From Rhodoferax sp. (lineage in GTDB: Bacteria; Pseudomonadota; Gammaproteobacteria; Burkholderiales; Burkholderiaceae_C), in NCBI GenBank assembly GCA_029865845.1, contig JARXAM010000121.1, positions 1 through 64,000 of the forward strand: a stretch of DNA of 64,000 nt, given 5' to 3'. The notes under the pieces were generated by a model. The model saw only the letters and a list, made by a program, of their open reading frames with translations, made no database searches and was not told the DNA's origin. Position numbers and translations under genes: made by a program. Each line of letters begins with the position of its first letter. Within the stretch, counting starts at the first letter, position 1. Positions 9,883 to 19,534 of the stretch are shown here, in pieces.

Positions 9883-11247
9883 TCAGAAGGGCATTTTGGG
9901 CATGCCTTTCATGCCCCCCAGCCGCTTCATCATCTTCATCATGCCGCCGCCCTTCATCTTCTTCATCATCTCTTGCATTTGCTCAAACTCCTTGAGCATG
10001 CGGTTAACTTCCTGCACGTGCACACCCGCACCGGCGGCGATACGGCGCTTGCGCGTGGCTTTGATGAGTTCGGGCTTGCGACGCTCCAGCGGCGTCATGC
10101 TATGGATGATGCCTTCCTTGCGCTTGATGTCTTTCTCGGCCTTGTCCATATCCACCTGACCGGCCTTGGCGGCCATAGCCGCAGGCAGCTTGTCCATCAG
10201 GCTGGAGAGGCCGCCCATTTGCTTCATTTGCTGAATCTGAGCCAAAAAGTCGTTCAGGTCGAAGCCGCCACCGCTCTTGACCTTTTCAGCCAGCTTTTTG
10301 GCGGCTTCTATGTCCACACCGGCGGTAACCTGCTCCACCAGCGCCACGATGTCGCCCATGCCCAGAATACGACCGGCATGGCGCTCGGCGTCAAACACCT
10401 CCAGCCCGTCAAGCTTTTCGCTGGTACCGGCAAACTTGATGGGTGCGCCGGTGATCTGACGCACAGAAAGCGCAGCACCACCACGAGAATCACCATCGGT
10501 CTTGGTGAGGATGATGCCGGTCAGTGGCAGCGCTTCCTTGAAGGCCTTGGCAGTGTTGACCGCGTCCTGGCCCTGCATGGCGTCCACCACGAACAGGGTT
10601 TCGACCGGGTTCAGGGCGGCGTGCAGGTTTTTGATTTCTGCCATCAGGGCTTCGTCAATCGCCAAGCGGCCTGCCGTATCGACCAGCAGCACATCAAAGA
10701 AGTGCTTTTTGGCATAGTCCAGTGCGGCACGGCCGATGTCCACCGGGTTTTGGTCCGGGGTGGAGGGGAACCACTCCGCGCCCGCCTGCGCAGTCACCGT
10801 CTTGAGCTGCTCGATCGCGGCGGGGCGATACACGTCGCCGGACACCGTAAGCACCTTCTTTTTGCGCTTTTCGATCAAGTGCTTGGCGAGCTTGGCGGTC
10901 GTGGTAGTTTTGCCTGCGCCTTGCAAACCTGCCATCAAGATAACCGCGGGCGGCTGGGCGGCGAGGTTGATGTCGCTCACGCCTTCGCCCATGGTGGCCG
11001 CCAACTCCCGATTCACGATGCTCACCAGCACTTGGCCGGGTTGCAAGGAGCCCAGCACTTCCTGGCCCAATGCTTTTTCTTTCACCCGCGCAATAAAGTC
11101 GCGGACCACCGGCAGAGCCACGTCAGCCTCCAGCAGCGCCATGCGCACTTCACGCAGCATGTCGGTGACATTGGACTCGGTGATGCGCCCCTGACCTCGC
11201 AAGTCTTTAACGAGGCGGGATAGTTTGTCGGTGAGAGCGGAGGCCAT
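9883..11247 (-). CDS. ffh: Signal recognition particle protein Ffh
   Basis: The 454-residue GTPase has an N domain (1-90), a G domain with P-loop GLQGAGKTTTTAKLA, the DTAGRLAIDE motif and TKTDGDSRGG, and a methionine-rich M domain ending MKKMKGGGMMKMMKRLGGM. It binds 4.5S RNA and signal sequences and delivers ribosomes to FtsY. I start it at MASALTDKLSRL (ATG 11247); the frame continues 44 codons upstream but that part is not conserved. It converges with miaB and is divergent from the CcsA-like gene, with a shared upstream region of about 77 bases. Confidence 0.97.
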   Translation of the reverse strand: MASALTDKLSRLVKDLRGQGRITESNVTDMLREVRMALLEADVALPVVRDFIARVKEKALGQEVLGSLQPGQVLVSIVNRELAATMGEGVSDINLAAQPPAVILMAGLQGAGKTTTTAKLAKHLIEKRKKKVLTVSGDVYRPAAIEQLKTVTAQAGAEWFPSTPDQNPVDIGRAALDYAKKHFFDVLLVDTAGRLAIDEALMAEIKNLHAALNPVETLFVVDAMQGQDAVNTAKAFKEALPLTGIILTKTDGDSRGGAALSVRQITGAPIKFAGTSEKLDGLEVFDAERHAGRILGMGDIVALVEQVTAGVDIEAAKKLAEKVKSGGGFDLNDFLAQIQQMKQMGGLSSLMDKLPAAMAAKAGQVDMDKAEKDIKRKEGIIHSMTPLERRKPELIKATRKRRIAAGAGVHVQEVNRMLKEFEQMQEMMKKMKGGGMMKMMKRLGGMKGMPKMPF

Positions 11248-11324
11248 AGTGAGTATTCCGGCAGGCGCAACCTGCGGTGTGAGCCAGACGGTGCCGGCAG
11301 GGAGCAAAACGCTAAACTGTGCAC

Positions 11325-12128
11325 ATGATTTTAGCCAGTGCCTCTCCCACCAGTGTGACCTTATCCGTTTTGGCAGCACTGGCCTATGCGTGGCCAGCCT
11401 ACCGGTCTGCCCACTTGACGGCGGTGGCCGCGCGGCGCTGGGTCGCGACTGCCTGGGTATTGCATGGCGCGGTGTTGATCTTGGGCTTGTCGGTGCCGCC
11501 AGTGCATTTTGGATTTGCGCCTGCGCTGTCCGTGACCGCGTGGCTGGTTGCTGCGGTGTACGCCATTGAAAGCCGCTGGTATCCCCAAATGCAGACGCAA
11601 TGGACGCTTGCTGCTGCGGGCGCAGTTGCGGTCACGCTGGCATGTCTGTTTCCTGGCTCCCCAATCGCCCGTAGCGGTTCTATGTGGCTGCCTGTCCATT
11701 TTGTGTTGGGGGTGGCGAGCTACGGATTACTGGGCACGGCAGTGGTACATGCATGGCTCATGCTGCGGGCGGAAGCCAAGATTCGCATGGCGGCTGAACC
11801 GCACAGCGGTATTCCGTTGCTCACGCTCGAACGCCTGACGTTTTGGTTCGCAACCGCAGCCTTTGCTCTGCTGACCGCGACGCTGGCGATGGGTTTTGTG
11901 TTTGGTGACGTTGTGTACGGTCATGGGCACGCCCTGCACTGGGATCACAAAACCGTGTTTTCTTTGTTGTCGTGGTGTACTTTGGGACTATTGCTGTTGG
12001 CGCGTACTTGTTTGGGTTGGCGCGGAAAGCGGGCGGTTGTGATGCTTTACACCGGGGCCGCTTTTCTGTTGCTGGCGTATGTGGGGTCGCGCTTCGTACT
12101 GGAGGTACTTTTGGAGCGCGGGATATGA
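11325..12128 (+). CDS. CcsA/YpjD-family inner-membrane protein
   Basis: A 267-residue polytopic membrane protein with about eight hydrophobic segments. It has the cytochrome-c-assembly (CcsA/HemX-like) C-terminal signature, including HFVLGVASYG and the HWDHKTVFSLLSW helix with histidines that may bind heme. Members next to ffh are often called YpjD or 'cytochrome c biogenesis protein', but a role in cytochrome c maturation is unproven for this subgroup. I chose ATG 11325; a GTG two codons earlier is possible. Its stop overlaps the next gene in ATGA. Confidence 0.8.
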   Translation: MILASASPTSVTLSVLAALAYAWPAYRSAHLTAVAARRWVATAWVLHGAVLILGLSVPPVHFGFAPALSVTAWLVAAVYAIESRWYPQMQTQWTLAAAGAVAVTLACLFPGSPIARSGSMWLPVHFVLGVASYGLLGTAVVHAWLMLRAEAKIRMAAEPHSGIPLLTLERLTFWFATAAFALLTATLAMGFVFGDVVYGHGHALHWDHKTVFSLLSWCTLGLLLLARTCLGWRGKRAVVMLYTGAAFLLLAYVGSRFVLEVLLERGI

Positions 12129-12349
12129 AGCTGTTGATGTGGCTACTCATCGCACTGTGGATTGTGTGGCTCTGGCGCACCCGGTCGTCCAAGAATGAAA
12201 CGCCTGCCCCTCCGCCTTCTGCCACCGCCAAGCCCGTTGATCTTGAGGCGTGTGCCTACTGCGGGCTGCTGACCTCCGACGCTGACAAGGTGCCCGGTGC
12301 CAAAGCACGCTATTGCTGTGCAGCACACCGCGATTTGGCGGAACGCTGA
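12125..12349 (+). CDS. PP0621-family small protein
   Basis: A 74-residue protein with one N-terminal membrane segment (MKLLMWLLIALWIVWLW), a basic and proline-rich linker, and a cysteine motif CAYCGLL...YCCAAHRDL that could form a small metal-binding knuckle. This matches the short PP0621 family commonly found just before pilS in Comamonadaceae. It overlaps the upstream gene by ATGA and the downstream pilS by one base (TGATG), so it is embedded in an operon. Its function is unknown. Confidence 0.75.
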   Translation: MKLLMWLLIALWIVWLWRTRSSKNETPAPPPSATAKPVDLEACAYCGLLTSDADKVPGAKARYCCAAHRDLAER

Positions 12350-14049
12350 TGCCCAAGCTGGAGCCAGAACACTCCTGGTTCGGGCCCGCCCTTGTAGAGC
12401 CTCGTCCCAGCGCAAGCGATGCACAGGGAGATTTTCAGCGTCTGTGGTTCGCTTTTACCAACGCGCGGTGGGTGTTGGGGTTGGTGTTGGTGGCACTCCA
12501 GACTGCGCTCTACATTTCTGGCGCGGCGCATAACGGAGCATTGCTGGCCATCTGCGCAGCCCACTTCGCTGCGGCCTTGCTCGCACACTTTTTCCTCAAA
12601 CCCTCGCCCTTGGGGGGCATGTTCACCCCGGCGTGGGTTGCATTGATAGGCGTCGATATCGCAGTGTTTTCTCTGCTGCAATGGCTGCATGCGGGCAGTT
12701 TTAACTACACGCCGTTGTTTGCATTGCCAGTGCTCTTGGCGTCGGTATTGGGCTCGTTGTCCTTGGCCTTTGGTACTGCGGCTGGCGTGACCACTTTGCT
12801 TTTTCTAGGCGCTGGTTGGACAAGGTGGCATGACGGTGGCGACAATACCGCCGCGTTTATCCAGTCTGGCGTGAGTGGGGTCGGCTACCTGGTGATTGCT
12901 TTTTTGGCCAATCAGCTGGCATCCCGTTTGGCAAACGTAGGGCAGCGCGCCCGTCGAAGCCAAATGGCGGCCACGGTGCAGCGCGAGGTCAACGAGTTGG
13001 TGATCGACGCCATGCCCGAGGGCGTGATGATGGTCGATCAACGTGGCTTTGTGCGCGCCGCGAATCCGGCCGCACACGCACTTTTGGGTGAACGCCACAG
13101 ACTGCGGACTGTGGGTTTTGACCTCAAGGCCGACCCCACCTGGCGGCCGCTTTTGCACTTGAGCCAGCTCAGCTTGGGTAGCGGGCACAACCAAGAGGCA
13201 GAGGTCTCTTTGTACAACGACCGGGGCGCGCCACTCAAGTTGCTTGCACGCACCCGTTTGGCAGCGCCACAGGGCATCGGGGAAGACAGTTTGTGCGTCT
13301 TGTTCTTGCAAGACCAACGCCAGGCAGAAGCCAAAATTCGAACCGAAAAGCTAGCGAGCATGGGGCGTATGTCGACAGCGGTGGCCCACGAAATACGCAA
13401 CCCATTGGCTGCGATTGCCCAAGCCAATGCCCTGTTGGCAGAAGACTTGACGGCGCCACATTTGCTGCGGCTCACCCACATGGTGAGCCAGAACACCAAA
13501 CGCTTGGAAAAAATTGTGGACGACATCTTGAACGTTGCACGCGTGCGAACCACCCACTCTACCGATATCGACACCTTGCATGGGTTGAGTGAACTGGTGC
13601 ATCGTGTGGCGGCAGAGTGGACGGCGCAGCACGGACAGACTGGCTTTATGGGCTATGACATCGCACCTCTGGTGCAGTCCGTGCGGTTCGACCCTGAACA
13701 CCTGCGCCAAGTGCTGGTCAACCTGCTGGACAACGCCCTACGTTACTGCAGCCGCAACGTGCAGGCCATTCAGGTCGCCGTGCACTACAGCGAAGCCCAC
13801 GCATATGTTGCAGTATGGAGTGACAGTGAGCGCATGGACCAGACGGTGGAGCGGCATTTGTTTGAGCCATTTTTTTCGTCGGAGAGTCGCTCCAGCGGTT
13901 TGGGGCTGTTTGTCTCCAGAGAATTGTGCGAGCGCCATGCCGCCACCTTGACCTACCAACGCAACGCCCGTGTACAAGGCAAACAATTGAAAGAAGGCAA
14001 CGAGTTCCTTATTACACTCGTCTGTGTGCCCTCCTCTTCGTTGCACTGA
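12349..14049 (+). CDS. pilS: Sensor histidine kinase PilS
   Basis: A 566-residue kinase. About six membrane helices lie at 30-195, a PAS-like domain at about 220-320, and a HisKA domain has the phosphoacceptor H347 in TAVAHEIRNPLAAI. The ATPase domain has N-box VNLLDNALRYCSR and G2-like SSGLGLFVSREL. It pairs with PilR directly downstream. In Pseudomonas PilS senses membrane PilA and controls pilA transcription, and the same role is inferred here. It is translationally coupled to the PP0621 gene upstream. No pilin gene lies in the window. Confidence 0.9.
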   Translation: MPKLEPEHSWFGPALVEPRPSASDAQGDFQRLWFAFTNARWVLGLVLVALQTALYISGAAHNGALLAICAAHFAAALLAHFFLKPSPLGGMFTPAWVALIGVDIAVFSLLQWLHAGSFNYTPLFALPVLLASVLGSLSLAFGTAAGVTTLLFLGAGWTRWHDGGDNTAAFIQSGVSGVGYLVIAFLANQLASRLANVGQRARRSQMAATVQREVNELVIDAMPEGVMMVDQRGFVRAANPAAHALLGERHRLRTVGFDLKADPTWRPLLHLSQLSLGSGHNQEAEVSLYNDRGAPLKLLARTRLAAPQGIGEDSLCVLFLQDQRQAEAKIRTEKLASMGRMSTAVAHEIRNPLAAIAQANALLAEDLTAPHLLRLTHMVSQNTKRLEKIVDDILNVARVRTTHSTDIDTLHGLSELVHRVAAEWTAQHGQTGFMGYDIAPLVQSVRFDPEHLRQVLVNLLDNALRYCSRNVQAIQVAVHYSEAHAYVAVWSDSERMDQTVERHLFEPFFSSESRSSGLGLFVSRELCERHAATLTYQRNARVQGKQLKEGNEFLITLVCVPSSSLH

Positions 14050-14067
14050 CGCCATTCAGACGCTTTC

Positions 14068-15606
14068 ATGGCAAGCCCCCCCTCTACCCCTTGCGCCAAT
14101 GTGTTGGTGGTCGATGACGAGCCCGACCTGCGAACGCTGTACGAACTCACCCTGCTGCGTGAAGGGCATCTTGTCACTACGGCCGGGTCGGTTCGAGATG
14201 CACTGGATGCCTTGAGCCAAATGACTTTCGATGTTGTCATTACGGACATGCGCCTACCGGACGGACTGGGGATTGAGGTATTAAAGCCCCTGCGCGAGCA
14301 AAAGAGACCGGAGCGATGCATTGTTATCACTGCCCATGGCTCAGCGGAAAACGCTGTCGAATCCCTGAAAGCAGGCGCCTTTGACTACCTGACCAAACCC
14401 GTCGATCTCAAGCAATTTCGCAGTGCCGTAGCCTCGGCATGGAACGGCAACCGGCAACCCCAGGCAAGCGAACTTGCGACCACCGCCCTGGTTAGCGCAA
14501 AAGGCCGCTTGACCCATTCCGACCCCGCAAGCCCCGCACTGGACCTACTGGTTGGCAAGTCCGCCCCGATGCTGGCCGTACGCGAACGCATTGCCAAAGT
14601 GGCTCGCAGCATGGCGCCGGTGTTGATTCACGGAGAGTCGGGCACGGGCAAAGAGTTGGCGGCCCGTGCCATCCATGCGAGCAGTCATCGTGCAAAGGGC
14701 CCATGGATCGCCGTGAACTGCGGGGCGATCCCCGAGTCTTTGCTGGAGTCAGAGTTCTTTGGTGTACGCAAGGGCGCATTTACCGGCGCAAGCCATGACC
14801 GTGACGGATTCTTCCAGGCCGCACATGGCGGCACCTTGTTTCTTGACGAAATAGGCGACCTGCCGCTGTCCATGCAGTCCAAATTGCTACGGGCGATCCA
14901 AGAACGAAAAATCAGACCGATTGGCAGCAACTTCGAAGAGTCGGTGGATGTGCGTTTGGTCAGCGCAACCCACAAGGATCTGGCCGCTGAAGTGGTCGCC
15001 CATACGTTCCGACAAGATTTGTACTACCGCCTCAACGTGATCGACATTCACCTGCCGCCGTTGCGTGACCGAAGGGAGGATCTCGATGACCTTTGCACCG
15101 CAATCCTGCGCCGCATTTGCGATGAGGCAGGCGTGGGCGTGCCCATGATGTCAGAGTCCATGCGTCAGCAGCTTCAGTTCCACCCACTCAAGGGGAATGT
15201 GCGGGAGCTGGAGAATCTACTGCACCGGGCACTCGCCCTTTCCGACAATTTGGTACTTGAAATGGACACGCACGCGGAAGATGTCGCGGCTGACTTGACC
15301 CCCATCCAAGGCATAACACCACCACACACGCATGCCCGTGGGCCATCATTTTCGGAGCACCTGGAGAGTGGCCCTCCGGGCATGAGCTGGGAGCCGCAAG
15401 CACCCACTTCCATCCCGTCTGATTTGCAAGGTCACCTCGACGCACAAGAACGCAACATCTTGATTCAAGCGCTCAAGGACTCACGCTTTAACCGGACTGC
15501 CGCGGCCCACCGCTTGGGGATCAGTCTTCGGCAAATACGTTACCGCATGGAGCGGCTGCGTATTGTGGTACCGGGAGATGGGGAAGAGGATGACAAGTCC
15601 AACTGA
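14068..15606 (+). CDS. pilR: Sigma-54 response regulator PilR
   Basis: The 512-residue protein has a receiver domain ([13 protein letters not shown], phosphoacceptor D60), a sigma54-interacting AAA+ domain with Walker A GESGTGKE (from G189), the GAFTGA loop and Walker [11 protein letters not shown], and a Fis-type HTH at the C-terminus ([20 protein letters not shown]). It activates RpoN-dependent promoters, classically pilA. A proline- and serine-rich linker of about 60 residues lies between the AAA+ and HTH parts. Its end overlaps the ampD start by 17 bases. Confidence 0.93.
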   Translation: MASPPSTPCANVLVVDDEPDLRTLYELTLLREGHLVTTAGSVRDALDALSQMTFDVVITDMRLPDGLGIEVLKPLREQKRPERCIVITAHGSAENAVESLKAGAFDYLTKPVDLKQFRSAVASAWNGNRQPQASELATTALVSAKGRLTHSDPASPALDLLVGKSAPMLAVRERIAKVARSMAPVLIHGESGTGKELAARAIHASSHRAKGPWIAVNCGAIPESLLESEFFGVRKGAFTGASHDRDGFFQAAHGGTLFLDEIGDLPLSMQSKLLRAIQERKIRPIGSNFEESVDVRLVSATHKDLAAEVVAHTFRQDLYYRLNVIDIHLPPLRDRREDLDDLCTAILRRICDEAGVGVPMMSESMRQQLQFHPLKGNVRELENLLHRALALSDNLVLEMDTHAEDVAADLTPIQGITPPHTHARGPSFSEHLESGPPGMSWEPQAPTSIPSDLQGHLDAQERNILIQALKDSRFNRTAAAHRLGISLRQIRYRMERLRIVVPGDGEEDDKSN

Positions 15607-16222
15607 GGTTTCCCCTGTTGCTTCCCTGTGGACCGGTGGATGGTGGCATGCCGCTCGGCCATGCCCTTCGCCCAACTTCGGTGCCAGACCCGCCCAAGCA
15701 CCCATTGATTTGGTACTGGTGCATTCCATTTCGCTGCCACCGGGCGAGTACGGAGGCCCCCACGTACAGCAGCTATTCACCAATGGTTTGGATTGGGATG
15801 CACATCCGTATTTTCAAAGCATCCGCGGCCTTCAGGTGTCCAGCCATTTTTTCGTGTGCCGCAAGGGTGTGCTGTGGCAGTTCGTCAGTTGCGACGATCG
15901 GGCATGGCACGCAGGCCTGTCGCATTACCGGGGGCGAAGCAACTGCAATGATGACTCCATAGGCATTGAGCTGGAGGGAACGGACACGGATGCATTCACC
16001 GACGCCCAGTATGCGTGTCTGCGCCAGCTCTGCGAGGCACTAGCGCAACGCTACCCTATCCGGTACATCGCGGGCCATGAACATGTGGCACCCGGACGCA
16101 AGCGTGACCCCGGACCGGGGTTTTCTTGGTCGAGGCTGCACGCCTCCCTGTCTACCCTCGGTTGGTTGTTTCCGGCAGACCATGCGCAAGAAGCAGGCTC
16201 TTCACCCACGGGCAGCGCATAG
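15590..16222 (+). CDS. ampD: 1,6-anhydro-N-acetylmuramyl-L-alanine amidase AmpD
   Basis: The 210-residue cytosolic zinc amidase cleaves the lactyl-amide bond of anhydro-muropeptides during cell-wall recycling. Zinc ligands by comparison with Citrobacter AmpD are H45 (VLVHSIS), H163 ([11 protein letters not shown]) and D173 (RDPGPGF). The active-site stretch SIGIELEG is present. I start at ATG 15590, inside the end of pilR and preceded by a purine-rich GGGAAGAGG. A GTG at 15563 would add nine residues. Together with mpl in this window it suggests an active muropeptide recycling pathway. The C-terminal 25 residues extend beyond the usual end. Confidence 0.93.
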   Translation: MTSPTEVSPVASLWTGGWWHAARPCPSPNFGARPAQAPIDLVLVHSISLPPGEYGGPHVQQLFTNGLDWDAHPYFQSIRGLQVSSHFFVCRKGVLWQFVSCDDRAWHAGLSHYRGRSNCNDDSIGIELEGTDTDAFTDAQYACLRQLCEALAQRYPIRYIAGHEHVAPGRKRDPGPGFSWSRLHASLSTLGWLFPADHAQEAGSSPTGSA

Positions 16223-16352
16223 CGGACCCAGCCGCCGGGTGGCTTGACAAAAGCCCCCAAAGGCCCAAGAAGTCGGCGTCCATGTAGGGACTCCGCGCAG
16301 AGATTTCGCTACTTTCTTCGCCAATACATTTTTTTCGCAGCCTCAGACGGAT

Positions 16353-16400
16353 ACACTACCGGTAGTGGCTTGCCACCATTCAATACCCCAGATATAGTGT
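16353..16400 (+). promoter_or_regulatory. nrdAB promoter with two NrdR-type boxes
   Basis: Two 16-base elements resembling the NrdR box (acaCwATATaTwGtgt) start 32 bases apart. ACACTACCGGTAGTGG (16353-16368) is a near-perfect palindrome, and ACCCCAGATATAGTGT (16385-16400) matches 13 of 16 positions. Between and over them lies a sigma70-like promoter: TTGCCA (16370-16375), 17-base spacer, TATAGT (16393-16398). The second box covers the -10, as expected for repression. Spacing of about three helical turns is typical for NrdR. nrdA starts about 95 bases downstream. Between ampD and this site (16223-16352) I see nothing else. Confidence 0.7.
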
Positions 16401-16495
16401 GACCTGGTTATTGCACAAGAACATCTGGTATAGCTGCGACACACCCTGCAGCTACAAGAACCACACAATAAAACATCGATTTAGACGAGGAAATC

Positions 16496-19414
16496 ATGCA
16501 ATCTATTTCTACCGCCACACAGTCTCCGATCGCTCCCTTGCTTTCTGCGGCTGCTGGCTCCGAACCCGTGTCTCACAGCACATTTGCCCACTACCAAATC
16601 ATTCGCCGCAATGGTGCCGTGGTGCCCTTCGAACCCAACAAGATCGCAGTGGCCATGATGAAGGCCTTCTTGGCCGTTCACGGCACGCAAGGCGCTGCTT
16701 CTGCCAGTGTGCGGGAAACGGTGGATGGCCTAACCCAACAAGTGATTCGCGCGCTGATGCGGTCCCGCCCAGGCGGCGGCACATTCCATATTGAGGATGT
16801 ACAAGACCAGGTCGAGCTGGGCCTGATGCGCGGTGGACACCACGAAATAGCCCGTGCGTATGTTTTGTACCGTGAGCGCCGTACCCAAGAGCGCGCCAAA
16901 CAACAAACACAGGCACCTGCGGCGCCGACCATTCACGTGATGGACCAGGGGCAACGTGTGCCTCTGGACTTGGCCCAATTGCAAGCACGCATCGAAGCGG
17001 CATGTGCCGGGCTCGGGGCGGATGTCAAGGCAGCGCCCATCGTGTCTGAAACGATGCGCAATTTGTACGATGGCGTTCCGTTGGACGAAGTCTACAAAGC
17101 TGCCATTCTGGCTGCGCGTACCCTGATCGAAAAAGACCCCGACTACACTTACGCCACGGCACGTTTGCTGTTTCACACCATTTCACGCGAAGTACTTGGC
17201 CGCGATGTCGCGCAAGCCGACATGCAGGAAGCCTATGCGGACTACTTTCCAGCATTCATCAAGCGTGGAATTTCGGCGCAGTTGTTGGACGAAAAATTGC
17301 AACAATTCGATCTGAAGCGTCTGGCGCATGCGCTAGACGCGAAGCGCGATTTGCAGTTCGATTATTTGGGTCTGCAAACTTTGTATGACCGCTATTTCCT
17401 GCATGAAGGAAAAATCCGCATTGAACTGCCACAGGCATTCTTCATGCGGGTGGCCATGGGGCTGTCCCTGAACGAAATTGACCGCGAGGCCCGCGCGATT
17501 GAGTTCTACGAAGTGCTGTCCAGCTTTGACTTCATGTCCAGTACCCCTACGCTATTCAATAGTGGAACATTGCGTTCGCAGCTGTCGAGCTGCTATCTGA
17601 CCACTGTGCCAGACGACTTGGATGGTATCTATGAGTCCATCAAGGAAAACGCACTGCTCTCCAAGTTCGCGGGCGGTTTGGGCAATGACTGGACGCGGGT
17701 GCGCGCCTTGGGCTCTCACATCAAGGGTACAAACGGGGAATCGCAAGGCGTTGTTCCGTTCTTGAAAGTAGTCAATGACACCGCCGTGGCGGTGAACCAA
17801 GGCGGCAAGCGCAAAGGTGCGGTGTGTACCTACCTGGAGACGTGGCACCTGGACATCGAAGAGTTCTTGGAATTGCGCAAGAACACTGGCGATGACCGTC
17901 GCCGCACCCACGACATGAACACCGCAAACTGGATTCCCGATCTGTTCATGCGCCGCGTCATGGAAAAAGGCAGCTGGACCCTGTTCTCCCCATCCAACGT
18001 ACCGGATTTGCACGACCTGTTTGGTGCAGCGTTTGAACGCGCCTACGTGGCCTACGAGGAAAAGGCTGCGCGGGGCGAGATCAAGCCCAGCCGCACGGTG
18101 CAGGCGACCGATTTGTGGCGAAAGATGCTGACCATGCTGTTCGAAACTGGGCATCCATGGATCACCTTCAAAGACGCATGTAACGTGCGTTCACCACAGC
18201 AGCATGCTGGGGTTGTGCACTCATCGAACCTGTGTACAGAGATCACCCTCAACACATCCGACACCGAAACAGCCGTTTGCAACCTCGGATCAGTGAACCT
18301 GTTGCAGCACATAAAAGACGGTGGTCTTGACCACGACAAGCTCAAGCGCACCATTTCAACAGCCATGCGCATGCTGGACAACGTGATCGACATCAACTAC
18401 TACGCCGTGAAAAAGGCGCGTGACTCGAACATGCGCCATCGCCCTGTAGGCCTTGGCGTGATGGCGTTCCAAGACAGCCTCTACGAGCTGCGCATTCCGT
18501 ATGCCAGCGACGCCGCCGTGGAATTTGCCGACCGATCCATGGAAGCCATCAGCTATTACGCCTACTGGGCTTCTACGGACTTGGCCCGCGAGCGTGGCAA
18601 GTACCACAGTTACAAAGGCAGCTTGTGGGACAAGGGCGTGCTACCACCCGACACGCTGGACATGTTGGCCGCTGCGCGCGGCGGCTACGTGGAAGTGGAC
18701 CGCTCATCCACGCTGGACTGGAACGCGTTGCGCAACAAAATTGCTGCCGATGGCATGCGCAACTCCAACTGCGTGGCTATCGCGCCAACGGCAACTATTT
18801 CTAACATCATTGGTGTGGATGCGTCTATCGAACCCTGCTTTGGTAACTTGTCCGTCAAGTCCAACCTATCTGGCGAGTTCACCGTGATCAACAGTTATCT
18901 GGTGCGCGACCTCAAGCGCTTGGGATTGTGGGATGACGTCATGGTGATGGACCTGAAGCATTTCGATGGCTCTCTCAGCCCCATTGACCGGGTCCCCCAA
19001 GACATCAAGCAGTTGTACGCCACAGCATTTGAGGTAGAGACGCAGTGGTTGGTCGAGGCCGCAGCACGTCGCCAAAAATGGATTGACCAGGCCCAGTCAC
19101 TCAATATCTACATGGCCGGTGCATCTGGCAAGAAGCTGGATGAAACCTACAAGCTCGCGTGGTTGCGCGGACTCAAGACCACTTATTACCTGCGCACCAT
19201 GTCTGCAACCCATGCAGAGAAATCCACTGTGGCAGCCGGTCGACTCAACGCCGTTTCCTCGGGTGGAATGAGCCAGGGGACAGCCACACGTACATCCAGT
19301 GCGCTGGAGGCAGCCGCTGCTGCAGCACAGGCCCAAATGGAAACTGCACAAATGGCTGCAACAGATATCAAGTTCTGCGGCGTTGATGACCCCACCTGTG
19401 AATCGTGCCAGTAA
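16496..19414 (+). CDS. nrdA: Class Ia ribonucleotide reductase, alpha subunit
   Basis: A 972-residue alpha subunit. The N-terminus carries two ATP-cone domains (about 25-125 and 140-240), which allow dATP/ATP control of overall activity. The catalytic barrel has C366 (SSCYL) and C595 (AVCNLG) as the redox pair and C580 in NLCTEI as the thiyl radical site, with N578 and E582 nearby. The tail DDPTCESCQ carries the re-reducing cysteines. It makes dNDPs together with NrdB downstream. GAGG lies at 16487-16490. Two cones make it longer than E. coli NrdA (761 residues). Confidence 0.95.
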   Translation: MQSISTATQSPIAPLLSAAAGSEPVSHSTFAHYQIIRRNGAVVPFEPNKIAVAMMKAFLAVHGTQGAASASVRETVDGLTQQVIRALMRSRPGGGTFHIEDVQDQVELGLMRGGHHEIARAYVLYRERRTQERAKQQTQAPAAPTIHVMDQGQRVPLDLAQLQARIEAACAGLGADVKAAPIVSETMRNLYDGVPLDEVYKAAILAARTLIEKDPDYTYATARLLFHTISREVLGRDVAQADMQEAYADYFPAFIKRGISAQLLDEKLQQFDLKRLAHALDAKRDLQFDYLGLQTLYDRYFLHEGKIRIELPQAFFMRVAMGLSLNEIDREARAIEFYEVLSSFDFMSSTPTLFNSGTLRSQLSSCYLTTVPDDLDGIYESIKENALLSKFAGGLGNDWTRVRALGSHIKGTNGESQGVVPFLKVVNDTAVAVNQGGKRKGAVCTYLETWHLDIEEFLELRKNTGDDRRRTHDMNTANWIPDLFMRRVMEKGSWTLFSPSNVPDLHDLFGAAFERAYVAYEEKAARGEIKPSRTVQATDLWRKMLTMLFETGHPWITFKDACNVRSPQQHAGVVHSSNLCTEITLNTSDTETAVCNLGSVNLLQHIKDGGLDHDKLKRTISTAMRMLDNVIDINYYAVKKARDSNMRHRPVGLGVMAFQDSLYELRIPYASDAAVEFADRSMEAISYYAYWASTDLARERGKYHSYKGSLWDKGVLPPDTLDMLAAARGGYVEVDRSSTLDWNALRNKIAADGMRNSNCVAIAPTATISNIIGVDASIEPCFGNLSVKSNLSGEFTVINSYLVRDLKRLGLWDDVMVMDLKHFDGSLSPIDRVPQDIKQLYATAFEVETQWLVEAAARRQKWIDQAQSLNIYMAGASGKKLDETYKLAWLRGLKTTYYLRTMSATHAEKSTVAAGRLNAVSSGGMSQGTATRTSSALEAAAAAAQAQMETAQMAATDIKFCGVDDPTCESCQ

Positions 19415-19426
19415 TGCGTAACAGTG

Positions 19427-19501
19427 TCGCAATGTAAATTGCGATGCCGCTGCGCAACGAATGGATAGTGAAATTTGAATAATTACTTTCCAATTCAAAT
19501 T
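19427..19501 (+). other. Two hairpins in the nrdA-nrdB spacer
   Basis: The 120-base spacer holds TCGCAAT-gtaa-ATTGCGA (19427-19444) and AATTTGAAT (19472-19480) pairing with ATTCAAATT (19493-19501). Neither has a T tract, so they are not classic terminators. They could set the nrdA:nrdB mRNA ratio or stability. Confidence 0.5.
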
Positions 19502-19534
19502 GCCGCTTGGATAATCTAAATACTGGAACTATTT

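Noticed and set aside
9853..11223. A 456-codon plus-strand frame antisense to ffh
   Set aside because: Ffh on the minus strand is complete with all GTPase motifs. The opposite frame is His- and Val-rich shadow sequence.
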